This document shows positions 1-10,939 of a stretch of DNA of 20,797 nucleotides, in pieces (within the stretch, counting starts at the first letter, position 1; each line of letters begins with the position of its first letter). The notes below the pieces were generated by a model. The model did no database searches and was not told the DNA's origin. It saw only the letters and a program-made list of their open reading frames with translations. The stretch covers positions 429,795 to 450,591 of the forward strand of contig BLXT01004662.1 of the NCBI GenBank assembly GCA_019648995.1. The letters are read 5' to 3'. The translations under genes and the position numbers were made by a program. This DNA comes from Plakobranchus ocellatus (taxonomy: Eukaryota > Mollusca > Gastropoda > Plakobranchidae).

Positions 1-32
<32 letters not shown>
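1..32. repeat. (GA)16 microsatellite at window edge
   Basis: Sixteen perfect GA dinucleotides open the window and end at the first TAATGG. The repeat probably continues outside the window. It is a simple sequence repeat with no coding content. Confidence 0.95.
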
Positions 33-35
<3 letters not shown>

Positions 36-2886
36 TGGAAATATTTTAAAAGCCAGCATTAATTCTTTTATCTTGTTTGCTTACTGTCTAACAGTTAAAT
101 AAAAATTATCATATTTATTGTTATAAATATACGTATTTTGTACATTTTTGTAATCTTATTTGTTAATCTAATATATAATCCTATGAAAATCTAGATTTGA
201 TGAATCACAATAGGATAAGTCTGTATCGCAAAGGTTTTTTTTTTTCTTTCTCCCTGAAGACATATAACTTAATTGCTGACACGCTGAGCTGCTATGTAGG
301 CAGAAAAACGCACTAACGTCTTCGAGTCTCAATGCCAGAAAACGGGGTAATGACCATTAATGATGGTCCACAGCAACGAGGCAATTCGTTTTGTCACAAA
401 TATAGATCTAGTACCTCTATCTTCAAATAAAAAGATCTAGAAAGATGATTATAAGCTGAAAATACAAAGATATTAGAAGCATGTGGAAAGCAATTATCCT
501 GAAATCTAATCTCATTCCCTATGATTGATTCAGGGATCTTTCCAATATTACTTATTGTGTTTTATATTAATATCATGGTAATACTTAGAGGAAAAAAAAT
601 TAAAATCCAAGCACACTTCTTTCTGAAGCCTTCATTTTCTTTTTCAATTAAGAGCCGGATGCTTCTTATTAAAATTCTCATAGATATATTTTTAGTCTCC
701 TTCATTTGTGACAAGCATTTCTTTTCAATATTACTTGTGAAAGATACAAGAAGAAGAAAAAAAAAAGCAAAAAAGACAAAGGCATAAGATTCAATATAAG
801 TAAGCTTTTTAATCATTAGCGAAAAAAAAACAACAAGCAAAGAAAAAACAGTAGGACTGCTACATTTGCTGGAAACATGAGTCTTTTTTACAAGCAGCAG
901 TGCATGACACCCATGTACAGTATAGTCACATAATTGTTAGCAAAACCTTATTAAAAGCTGAATATAAGATTAAGATACTATTCGGCAATATAAGCAACAA
1001 AATAAAAAAGAAGCTGCATTGTTGATGAATTACACTCCATTAAGTATTACACAGACAGGCCTTTTTGTAACAAAATCTATGTCTCGAGAAAGTCCCTAAT
1101 GTATCCAGTAAAAAATATATGATTTTTAAGAGAAAATTTTAAAGTTTGTCTTTTTCTGTCTTTAAATGCGATGCGATTTTTTACAGCATATTATCAACTT
1201 TTTGATTATCTGTTTTTCCCAATTGTAGAACTCACACCATGTAGTTCAGGCTATCTCTATTGCTTTTTTTTAAAAATCATCAAAATATAACTTGCGACTT
1301 ATTTGGATTGATCTCAAGACATATGGTTTGCACAGCATGAGATATTTGATAAAACAAACAACATGCATAATGATTATGATATACATTTAAAATAAAATGT
1401 TTGCAGACTACTTTACTAACTGATTTAACAAAGTTTTTCTTAAAAATTTTGTTTAAACCACAAGGTGATTCTTACATCTGTAAATGATGTGTGAATTGTA
1501 AAGTGTGTTGTTCATGAAAAAAATTGGCTTGTTTATCATAATTATGAAAATTTTGGAAAACCTTTTACTGAAACTAAAATACTTTGAACCAGTCTTTAAA
1601 GTTTCATTATGAAATGGGTTTGATGACACTGACAGTGATTATCTTTTCATTATAATAATTTATATTGACCAACAGCAATTAAGCTAAAAAACTTTGATGC
1701 CACAAATACAATGCAATAATAGACATTTAAATATGTCAACTTTAAGTTAATTACAGGAAACAGTTTCCACCATGAGAATAGATGGAAGATGACAAGACTG
1801 TTTCATGTATTAATTCCCTAATTTACGTACACTTTCTCTCTGAATAGTAAGAGAAAATTGCGCTTTTCTTTACTTTACCGCCAAAAAAAAAGAAAAGTAT
1901 TTTTAGAAAAGAGCAGTTTTCATTTTTTTTTACTAAAAAAAGGTAAAATTTTCAATACATAAACCCATTTACAATACAATTACTATCACTAGAACAGGAA
2001 TAGAGACAAAAGGCTTTTTCTATATAAGAGTCAATCATTAACTTGAAAATCATATGTTTATTTTAAGTTTTAAGTCATGACGTAAGTGATTTGTGCATAA
2101 CCCTGGTTGCCTCACATGTTGTGAATTTTCAGTATGGTTGAAGATGCCTGCCTTTCATTTGACCGATCAAAAAAAAAAAAAAAAAAGGATGAATTTCGAT
2201 TAAGTATTGCATACTTTTTCAAATATTTGAATTTATATAAACTTTAGAAGCATTTTTTTATATGCTTATCACCAAACACTTTTTAACTTATTAAAAAAAA
2301 TATGTAACGAAGCATCTTTGTGTCAATGTGGGCTAAAACATCTTAGTGTTGACAATCACAACAGGACTGTTTTTTAGAAAAGACAATCACAAAAATCGTT
2401 GTTGCTTACTAATGGAAACATTTTTTTTCCTAGAAGAGTTCATTGGCAAATGTTGAAAAAATCAAAATTTACAAAAAATATAAAAGGCAGTCACCTGCCC
2501 CCCTCCCTCCCGCCATGAAACTATACGCACCTGGTTGCTGACACACTAACAACCTTTCAACAAAATAGTGAATACACAATATATGTGTAAAGATGTAAGA
2601 ATGAAGAAAAGTTTACCCAGGACAAAAAAGGATAATGTTTGGATAGCATTAAACCCAATTTAAAAAATGCAAAATTCATTCAATACATAAAGTTAGCGAC
2701 CTAAAGGACAAAAACCCACCTGTAGGTGATGATTATAAGCAAGCAATAAAAATATTCAATAAACACATAATTTGAATATTTAAAAAAAATAGCTGCCATT
2801 ACCTAGGAGCAAAATCATAGTAATTACTATCTTAAAAGAATATAAAGCTTTTTTTACAGATGAAACTGAAATGAGGTGCATTAAAT

Positions 2887-2887
<1 letters not shown>
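33..2887. other. AT-rich non-coding stretch
   Basis: No reading frame here looks like protein; the open stretches are lysine/phenylalanine-rich by-products of A and T runs. Items seen are a CpG-bearing, GC-richer patch at about 270-395 with a small hairpin (GACCAT 352-357 / ATGGTC 363-368), an 18-nt A run at 2169-2186, and a C/T-only tract at about 2496-2512. It lies far 3' of the zinc-finger gene and could in principle be intergenic DNA, long 3' UTR or the intron of another gene. Nothing decides between these. Confidence 0.6.
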
Positions 2888-2934
<47 letters not shown>

Positions 2935-3024
2935 AAAAAAGAGAGAGGGGGACAGAGAAAGAAAGAGAGAGATAGAGATAGATAGATATATATATAGAGA
3001 GAGAGAGAGTGAGAGAGAGAGAGA
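2888..3024. repeat. A45 run joined to GA-rich purine tract
   Basis: A run of 45 adenines (2888-2932) continues through GGAAAAAA into GA repeats, so that 2888-2952 is 65 nt of purines without a break. GA/GATA/TA simple repeats follow to 3024. The A run could be the tail of a retroposed copy read on the plus strand, but no recognisable body precedes it. Mirror-like purine tracts of this kind can form triplex DNA; this is a general property and not shown here. Length is likely to vary between individuals and to be error-prone in assembly. Confidence 0.9.
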
Positions 3025-4121
3025 TTTATTTTTATTTCCCATGTCTGCATTGATCTACACAAAGTTCATTGCATTATCTCAAAACTGTAAAAGCAATAGT
3101 TTAGAATTAAATCCATGTAGCAAATAAAAAGAATGTCATTTACATTCCTCGACTGATTGTGAAAATTAATTGAGACCTAATTGTGAAGAAAAAAAAACCA
3201 ATAAATTAAAGCTTACAAATTATTTTAAAAAAAACAACAAAAACTGGATTTAATTAACATTAAATTCTTTTCTTTTCTTTCTTCTGCAAACTTTAACATA
3301 TTGAATTTTTAAAGTTAGAGACAAGGGCAGTTTTTGATGATTCTCACTCCATCAGAGTCAGCAGCTTTTTAAAATCTAGGCAAATACCCAAACAATACTG
3401 ATGAGCGATAAGAACATGTTTATTCCAAAGGACTGGTAAAACAATAACAACTGTACATATCACAGTGTTATGTGCATCTAATTTTAGCAGGCTTACCATT
3501 AAATTTACGTCTTTCTGATTAAGGTACATCTTTTGCTCAACAAAATTTCAAACTGAAACATAATTTTAAAAAAGCTTCGGCTTGCGACATATAAAAAAGA
3601 TAACTCCTGATGCACATTTTATTTAACTACAATTATACTTAACCTATTTTATGTTGGATGCAAGATTTAAAAACAGAGCAACAATTATAAAGAGCTGAGT
3701 GCTAGCAAACTGTAATCTAGATCGTTAATGAAAAATAAAAAGCTTATGAGAGGATTCTCACATGTCTTGCACAAAAAAAAAAGGAAAATATATCATAAGT
3801 CCTGGAAAAATTTTAAAAATCCAGACCGCAAAATTAAAACATACATTTATCGTTTCTAATATAATAAATTGAAAACTGTGCCAAACAAAGATATTTTGAA
3901 AAAAAAAATCAAAACATAAGATGAGACAAACCATGGATAAGAGGGAAAAAAAAGTACTATTTTTAATACAATTATATTTATAAAGGTTGAGACAAACAAT
4001 ATCAGTTGCTTATCTTAAGGGGTGCAAAGAAATCCAATCTCTTATTTTTAACTTAAACTTTTCCACATTAAGATTTGGCAGTAACTCGCATCATTATGCC
4101 ATAGCTTAGTGAAAAGCAGCA

Positions 4122-4146
4122 GCATCCAATGACTTCATTTGGATGC
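4122..4146. repeat. Short hairpin flanked by GCAGCAGCAT direct repeats
   Basis: GCATCCAA (4122-4129) and TTGGATGC (4139-4146) are perfect 8-nt inverted arms around a 9-nt loop. The hairpin sits between two copies of GCAGCAGCAT (about 4116-4125 and 4144-4153) that overlap its ends. A function is unknown and chance is possible at this length. Confidence 0.4.
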
Positions 4147-4918
4147 AGCAGCATGGTGAAAGGGTTTGATATTAATTTTTTTCATGAGCAGCAAATGCAG
4201 GATCCAGATAAATAATCAAAGTGAAATTCCTTTATCCAAATTATATCTCAAAGCTAAATTCACCAAACAATCATTTTATTTTGATAAATGGTCTCCAAAT
4301 TACCTTCCTTTATCCTGAAAACTACAGCATACACACACATGCACACATTACACATATATGGTGACACAAACAACTTTTAACATTAAATCATTAGTAATCT
4401 AAATAAAAGAGAGCCGAGTAAAAATATTTAAATATGCATGGTGCATATACATTTATAGCTATTAGGATTTAAGGACAGGATATAAGTCAAGGAACAAGAA
4501 ACGGCTGAAATGAAAGGTTGAACCTATTAGAAGGATCTGAAATTGTCTGTCTGTGGTAAAATAATGCATGAAATCTTTTCAGCTCCTTACTGGCCTCAGC
4601 CAAGCCCTTTGTCTGTAGCTGGGGACAATGAACCTATGTATACATGATTATATTTTATTTAATAGCAGTAGGGATGGATGTAAAGGTGAAGGATGATTGG
4701 CTACTATACTAAACCTAGCCTGTCAGACTAGCCCTTGTCGAGGCCTACACAAAGCATATTAGTAAGTATAGTGAATTAATTCATTATAAAGGGTGATGAG
4801 AAAAATGAGGCAAATTGGTTGAGAAGTGTACACTTATTACTGCAATACTCTAATAATCCCAAATTTTTTTCACTGCTTTGAAGTTAATTCAATACCATCT
4901 ATGGTAAGCTAGGATGTA

Positions 4919-5030
4919 GTCTTACTGGTCATTAAATTTTGGTTCTTTTAGTTAATTTAATTTGAGGTAAAAATATTTAAATTTAGTAAACTTCACTTCA
5001 TATCCTACCAATTAAAGACCAGTCAGAATG
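4919..5030. repeat. Imperfect inverted repeat, about 20-25 bp arms
   Basis: The left arm, around 4921-4943 (core ACTGGTCATTAA), is the imperfect reverse complement of the right arm, around 5006-5030 (core TTAAAGACCAGT). About 60-70 nt of AT-rich DNA separate them. TAGGAT near 4910 and ATCCTA near 5002 may extend the symmetry. It could be the remnant of a small non-autonomous DNA transposon. No target-site duplication could be defined. Confidence 0.35.
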
Positions 5031-7929
5031 AGTATGATGCCACTATATTTAGCCTCTGACAAAAAGACAAATTTGATATTAAGACATGTAAATTGTTGTT
5101 TCAATGTATTAAAATTATTTGGTAAGATAAAATTAACCACAATTAAAGGTTGGTGACATGAGATTGAGACTGGTCCTGCTTAAACTTCACAATATCGGTC
5201 CATGTTCTGACAAACTTAAAGAATTGAAAAGCATATCAAATATTCTTTCCGAAATGTTTAGCACAGAAAAAAAAAGAATATATCCATAATAATTATATAT
5301 CCACTTTAGTTTTAATTTTCAATTGCACTTATAATTTGAACTAAATAGACACTGCATGTAGCAAAGAACTTTCTTACAATAAAAATTTTAAGTGAAATCA
5401 ATTTAAATACAATTGAGTCAAATTGTATTTGCATCGGTTTTAACAGGGTTCTTAGAATGACTTGATGTCTTCAGTCCCCCTTTCTCTTTTTGTAAAAGAT
5501 ATATGTGACAAAAAATTATTTTGTTAATAGTTATTTTAAAAAAACATACCAGGCAGTATCTACTATACTGCTTACTGAGTAACATAATTTAATTTGATAT
5601 AAGCTTTTACTAGTTCAAAGTTAATAGTTAATAATTTGCCAACTGAACATGTTTCTGTCTTAGTGATCCCCCTTGTTTCTGTGCACCTAGAGATGGTCAC
5701 ATGACTAAAAAAAAAAGGTACATTGTATATGCCAAAAATGCTTTGAAAAATATGTGACCTGAGCAAATAAAATGAGTCTTTTGTATTTCTCTAAAATATG
5801 ATATTTTGGTATTGTTGGAAAGACCTTTCCATTCTTTTTCAATTGGTCAAAGAAAATTAGGTAGCTTCAAAATTCTCAGGTTTAGAGAAAATCGTATGTA
5901 AAGATTAGCAATTTTAAAAGTTAAAAAGTCCATAGTAACTAAGGCTCACCTTCCCTTTTAGATTTCAATGCTATATTGATTTTAAAAGTTTAGGAGAAAA
6001 GGTTACACTTTTGATAAACACTGAACAAAAAAATTCGGTGGGCTTTTTCATCTATAGGTGTAGCTCTGTTACCTGATTGGCAACAAACAACTCATCATTC
6101 CATGTTGGAGGGTCACATATTACTCCTACAATGCTGGGGTAAGACAATTTTTTTTTAAATTAGAAAGAAAATCAGTCCTATTGTAAAAGTCCACTATAAC
6201 TTTATGGCAATACAGTAGAACAAGTTCATTGTAGAAAATATTTTGAATAACTTTTTTTACTAAGTAGTAAGTGCTGACAGGAAGAATAGATTCCTCCACT
6301 TGATGATTAATCTTGAGCAGTTTAGACAAAGGATTGGTTAATCTCTTCCATTTAAAATAAAAAAAAAAAAAAAACCTATCTAAGAAAAGCTGATATAATC
6401 ATGACTGAATACTTACACAACTCTAAAACAAAAGAGAATCATTTTCCACAATTAAAAAGGGTTAATTCTTTATTTCCTAATCTATATAATCAACAACATG
6501 AGCATGACATTCGGAAATACTTTTGACATAAAACCATATTTGATATAAAAAAATTTCAAGAGAAAAAGACAGCTTAAAATTTGTTAAGCCACAACTTCCA
6601 TAAATCATAATGTCATATCCATCATAGGCACATTTGTATTGATATTGACTATTTCATAAAATAATGATTATGAGTAACAATAATCAAGTCGCTGCAAGAC
6701 ATGATGTATTTATCAGGCTACTGAGGCAATTATGAGTATGGCACAATTAACCGTTTAAAAGATTTATTAAAAAAGAGAGACAAAAGAAACACATTGCATT
6801 ATTGAACACAGACATAGATATTTAGCAATTTCATTCTTAAAACCTTGGCTAAAAAACTGATGAAAGCACCCCTAATATTAATTTTTTGCTGGTAAGTTTT
6901 ATTAATTTAACTTCTAATCATAAAATAACACAGTAATTATAACTTAATATAAATGATACATAGTAGCAGATTCATGATTGAAAAAAAACTCAATCAGTGA
7001 CTCCATAAGATGTGCATTAGGCTAAAAATACAGCTGATATAAAATTCATTAAAATAAAAATCAATAAAATTCATTCATTTACACAGATCGTTTCTTAAAG
7101 GTTAGAGAGTTTTAAAAACAAACCAAAAATGGCAAAATTTCTTTCTAAGAAAATTAAAAAATCTTAAAAGCCACTTTGAATTAATTTTTCTCAAAGATTA
7201 AAACTATCCGATAAGATTTTGACATCTTGCACTAACAATATAACATCTAATGGGGAAAAAAAAACAACAATATCTTCAGTTAGACGTATTTTTTTATTAA
7301 AAAATTTTCTATTAAGTTATATATACTTTAGGATATGTGAGAAAATTGTCAAATGTCAACTTGGCAGTGTGTCAAACACAACATGAACCTTGGCCTTGGC
7401 GTTATATTAAGCTAAAGCTTTTCAAAGATTAGGATTCCTAGAATTAAAAAGTACATGGAAATGGCAACAAAAAAAAAATTCCATATGATCGGACAGCAAG
7501 GAAAATAAGTGTTAATTCCTTAAGATTTAAAGGCCACAATGAAAAGTGTTTTATAAAGAACTAAATTACAATCTAATTAATTTACTTTGTCTTTACTTTA
7601 TATCTATCAATTCAGTCGCCAAGAACCCTTTGGATCCTAGATTTTACATTGTTTGTAGTGCTTCTAGAGTGGTGATCTTGCCCATTTATAATTAAAGATA
7701 CTCTAAATAGACTGTAACACTAACAGTGTGCTTGCTATATCTCCAGCTAATCAAGACTTAGTGAACCACAGATACCATGCTCATGACTATTACGTTAGTC
7801 AGGTGACTGTTTTCCAAAAATGTAACATACAGATTGATATATTCCTTGCCAATTATAAGTCACACCCATTAACTTGAACATTTTCTCTTCAGTCCTTTCA
7901 TACCTTCAATCAGTAGCATACATGTATAT

Positions 7930-8307
7930 AGTCATCATCATCATTATCATCAATCTCTTAGTCTTTGTGACCGTTGGGGCGTCATTGAAGGTTTGTCAAC
8001 AAGCCTCCTCCATCTCTCTCTATTCTCCACTTCTCTGAGAGGGTCACTGAAAATTCTGAGATGTTGTCTTTCCATCTTTTCCTCTGTCTGCCTTTCCTTC
8101 TTACTCCATGCACAATAACTTGCAGGAACATCATGGCAAACACCTGTGATCATGTGACATGTCCATACATTTCAGTTTCTGTTTTTTCACAATTGTCAGG
8201 AGGTCATCATGGTTTCCAATCACTTGCCTGATTCTGCTTCTTGCCTCTTTGTTGATTATGTGATCTCTATATGAGATGCTCAGTAGTCTTTGAAAGTACT
8301 CAGAATA
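7930..8307 (-). mobile_element. 5'-truncated LINE: C-terminal end of reverse-transcriptase ORF plus ATG/TGA-repeat tail
   Basis: Read on the minus strand from about 8303 downwards, the DNA gives FQRLLSISYRDHIINKEAR, then RIRQVIGNHDDLLTIVKKQK, and, after lesions, HGVRRKGRQRKRWKDNISEF and ENRERWRRLVDKPSMTPQRS. This order (RLL..SYRDH, the IG..DLL.IVK stretch, GRQRKRW.DNI, then ENRE.WR.LV) is the hallmark of the end of the ORF in endonuclease/reverse-transcriptase LINEs common in mollusc genomes. The frame ends RLRD-stop at 7950, followed by an ATG/TGA repeat tail (to about 7930). Between blocks the frame shifts at least twice and contains stops, so this is an inert relic. The polymerase and endonuclease domains are missing, a typical 5' truncation. 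RTE- or Jockey/CR1-like clades are possible; I cannot assign one. Confidence 0.85.
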
Positions 8308-10759
8308 AAAGCAAAGACATGCTGTTACTTATTGCAAGACCAGTAACAATTAGGTTCTCAAGAATTCATGTAGTAAGTCCTCAGAAGAAGCCTGAACATT
8401 TCAACATTCAAGATCATGAAGGTTAAAAAAAATATTGTATTGTCATAATTTTGAGAGGAGACATATGATATATATATTTGTTCATTTACCTCATGTATGT
8501 GCCAGTAAAATTACTTTTCACAGGGATTATTTCCCATTTTTTAACTTCAAAGCTAAATTACTCAATTTAGTCAGTGGCATATCTAGCAAACACATGAGCT
8601 TTTAAATACAGTTTCAATATAAGTACAACATTATCTAAACTAAACAATTGTAATTTAAATATTTAATTGGCTTATAGCCCCTTTGGAATTTTAATTTCTT
8701 CCAATTTCCAATAAGTAACAATTCAAGCTTCATTTGCCTCTTGGTTTCCAAAATCAAGTTTCACTTTTCCACTTTGGCCACTGAAATTGACCGATGATAA
8801 TCTGATTAATTAGATCTTTATTAAATGTCATAATTTTAATTTAGCCTTAAAAATGGCATTAAGACCACTTTTAAAAAGCAAAATAAAAATAAGATTTAAA
8901 AACAAAAAAAAATCAACAACACAAATTAAGCAATCTAATTGAAACCAAAAGGTCCAAAATGTACATTGATCATAATTGAAAAGTAATTATTATTCAGGAA
9001 ATATCTCTATTTCATGAATTGTTTCATCTATATCTTTGGCTTTTCGATTTTGCTTTAAAAACATGATTTTCTGTTCCTTGATTCAGCACAGAAATAAGAA
9101 AACCACCGCTAAAAATTGTTTCCGAAATCACACCCTAAAAGACAATGCATAATTTAAAATGTATTAGATGAACAAAGAAAATATTAAATATTTCTTCCTT
9201 TTCCTTTATACTACAAATTCTTGTCTAGATTGCTTTAAAAATTGATTGACAAATCGTCATAGTTTTTGAGAAGCTTTGCACCTTTTCTAAATACCCTCAC
9301 AAATAGATGAAGTTTGTTTTATGAATAGAGAATAGAAAAATTGCAAAAATTGAACTTTGTCAAGTTTCTGCCTATTTTTTTTTATTTTACAAAATGTGCA
9401 TAAAGTAAACATTCTGAAAATAATATCTTGAGACCATTGCTACAAGTCAAGAGTCACATTGCAACTTCTGAGAAAAAACTTTGCTTGTTTGTTTTTTCCT
9501 TTTTCATACTTCCTCTTTGAAAAAGCTGAAACCTTAAAATATTGGAAATCTTGGCACAGAATTATGATATTAATATAGTCTTCACATTTGCAAAGCTTAT
9601 TAAATGTAGTTTCTAGCTGTATCAATGATTTATAATGTTCAAAATGGACTGGTCTTGAGATATAATTTATATATATCCAACTTTCTACTATCTTTCAAAA
9701 AGTAAGATATGCCTGGAAGCCTTCAAAATAGAAATACCCAAGTGCCATTTCTAAAAAAAACAAAACAAAAAAAAACATTAAAAAAACCCCCTCAGTTCCC
9801 CTAAATTTATATTGTACTTGTAATTTTTTGTGTGCATAGAAAAACTTAACAGTTTGATAGTTAAAGGGATAAGTTCAGCTTAACGGAAAGAACCACTCCA
9901 ACTGTGTTGTTCCAGATGGTTGCATTGTGCTTATTTTTTTGGAACATATCAACAGCATAATAACTAAATAAGTATACATTAGAGTATGAAAAAAAAAATT
10001 ATGGCATAGGCTTAGATCTTTTATTATGATTTAAATTTTTTTTCCTATAAAAATTTTCACGTACAACTTGTCATTGCTTCCAGTAACTCACAAAGTACCA
10101 ACCAGACTCTCTTTAAGCATACAAAGTTTATTTACTATTAATTTCAAACTAAATTGTTTGAATTTTCACTATTTTTAAAAGAAAATACACCCAGTACTCA
10201 ATTCAGACGATTTTAGCAAACTTTACACCCAATGCCATCCAACAAATAATAATCTTTAAAGTCGATACTAAATGTTGACATGAGGCTGTAAGAAAACAGT
10301 TTTCGTCGATTTTGACTTAATCAATTTTACTATTTTTCAATATCATAAGATTATTGTGCCAAACAATCAACAATTCTGCAGCATTGTACCATCTTCTTTA
10401 CTTTTCTTCAGAGTCAGAGATGTCTGGGAAGCTCTTCATCATTAATTTTGTATGGCTATTTTATTACAATGGTTTTGAAAGAGTCTGTCTGAGCATCACA
10501 AATGAATCTTTGACAATCATTGCAAACAAAGAGTCTGATTGTTTTCATTACAATAGGCACATTCAAATATTTTTAAGACAAACATTTCACTGTACTAAAA
10601 GTAGCAGCCCCACTAAAATGGTGTGATAAGGCTACAAAAATGTGTCCTAAGATCCTCAAGAGGAAGGAAACAACTATTTCTTTAATAAATCTCACTTGAA
10701 GGACATATGTTATGATCATGTTTGAAAATCAATTCTATGGCACAACACTAGGTGGTGAC
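8308..10759. other. AT-rich non-coding stretch downstream of the zinc-finger gene
   Basis: No convincing gene was seen. The stretch lies 3' of the minus-strand zinc-finger gene, and additional TTTATT words (AATAAA on the minus strand), for example around 10020 and 10126, would allow longer alternative 3' UTRs. The open frame on the plus strand at about 10354-10626 begins at a TTG and overlaps a better, though weak, minus-strand Cys-rich relic. A C-run sits at about 9785-9800. Confidence 0.5.
10490..10566 (-). pseudogene. Possible decayed Cys-rich (B-box-like) fragment
   Basis: On the minus strand, one frame reads FECAYCNENNQTL (from about 10567 to 10529) and the +1 frame continues LFVCNDCQRFICDAQTDSFK. 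Cysteine codons are at 10559-10561, 10550-10552, 10522-10524, 10513-10515 and 10498-10500. The order C-x2-C-x8/9-C-x2-C-x4-C-D is that of TRIM-type B-box zinc modules, but joining it needs a one-base frame correction. The expected next Cys and the His residues are absent, and stops follow in both frames. It may be a relic, or chance in a slightly GC-richer patch. I cannot distinguish these. Confidence 0.15.
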
Positions 10760-10772
10760 CACTGTATTAATA

Positions 10773-10778
10773 TTTATT
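10773..10778 (-). promoter_or_regulatory. Probable poly(A) signal AATAAA of the zinc-finger gene
   Basis: TTTATT on the plus strand reads AATAAA on the minus strand, 162 nt past the stop codon. Downstream on the minus strand come a CA (about 10760) and a GT-rich patch AGTGTTGTG (about 10743-10751), the usual layout of a cleavage site. This suggests a 3' UTR of roughly 180 nt. Later AATAAA words could serve longer isoforms. Confidence 0.45.
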
Positions 10779-10939
10779 GACATACATTTTTGGTATGTCT
10801 TAATTAGCACTTTCACTGACTTTAAATTATTCTTATGATCGCCTATGTCCCTTCACTTTTGAGACAAAATGACGTGTAACATTATCATTAAGTATGTTTG
10901 TCCTTCCTTAAGCATTATTTAATGACAAATCCGCACTCT

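Larger units (their letters stand above)
3025..7929. other. AT-rich non-coding stretch
   Basis: This stretch is dominated by A/T homopolymers. The longest ATG-started frame noted (3344-3529 minus, 61 codons) matches no family I recognise and lacks splice context. Inverted repeats at 4122-4146 and about 4919-5030 are listed separately. CA-type dinucleotides occur at about 4328-4352 and an A run at about 6357-6374. No RNA gene was recognised. Confidence 0.6.

Noticed and set aside
562-840. Overlapping frames on both strands (88 and 92 codons)
   Set aside because: Lys- or Phe-rich translations of A/T runs; no domain, no splice or start context.
3344-3529. 61-codon ATG frame on the minus strand
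   Set aside because: Real ATG, but no recognised family, no Kozak strength and AT-typical residues; consistent with chance.
5572-5766. 64-codon minus-strand frame
   Set aside because: Non-ATG start, no domain; a T tract followed by AG inside looks like an acceptor but nothing coding follows.
6126-6329. 67-codon minus-strand frame
   Set aside because: AT-rich chance frame without recognisable motifs.
7920-7955. Free-standing ATC microsatellite
   Set aside because: Directly abuts the LINE stop codon and is best explained as its 3' tail.
7950-8153. 67-codon minus-strand frame as an independent gene
   Set aside because: It is only one frame of the frameshifted LINE C-terminus.
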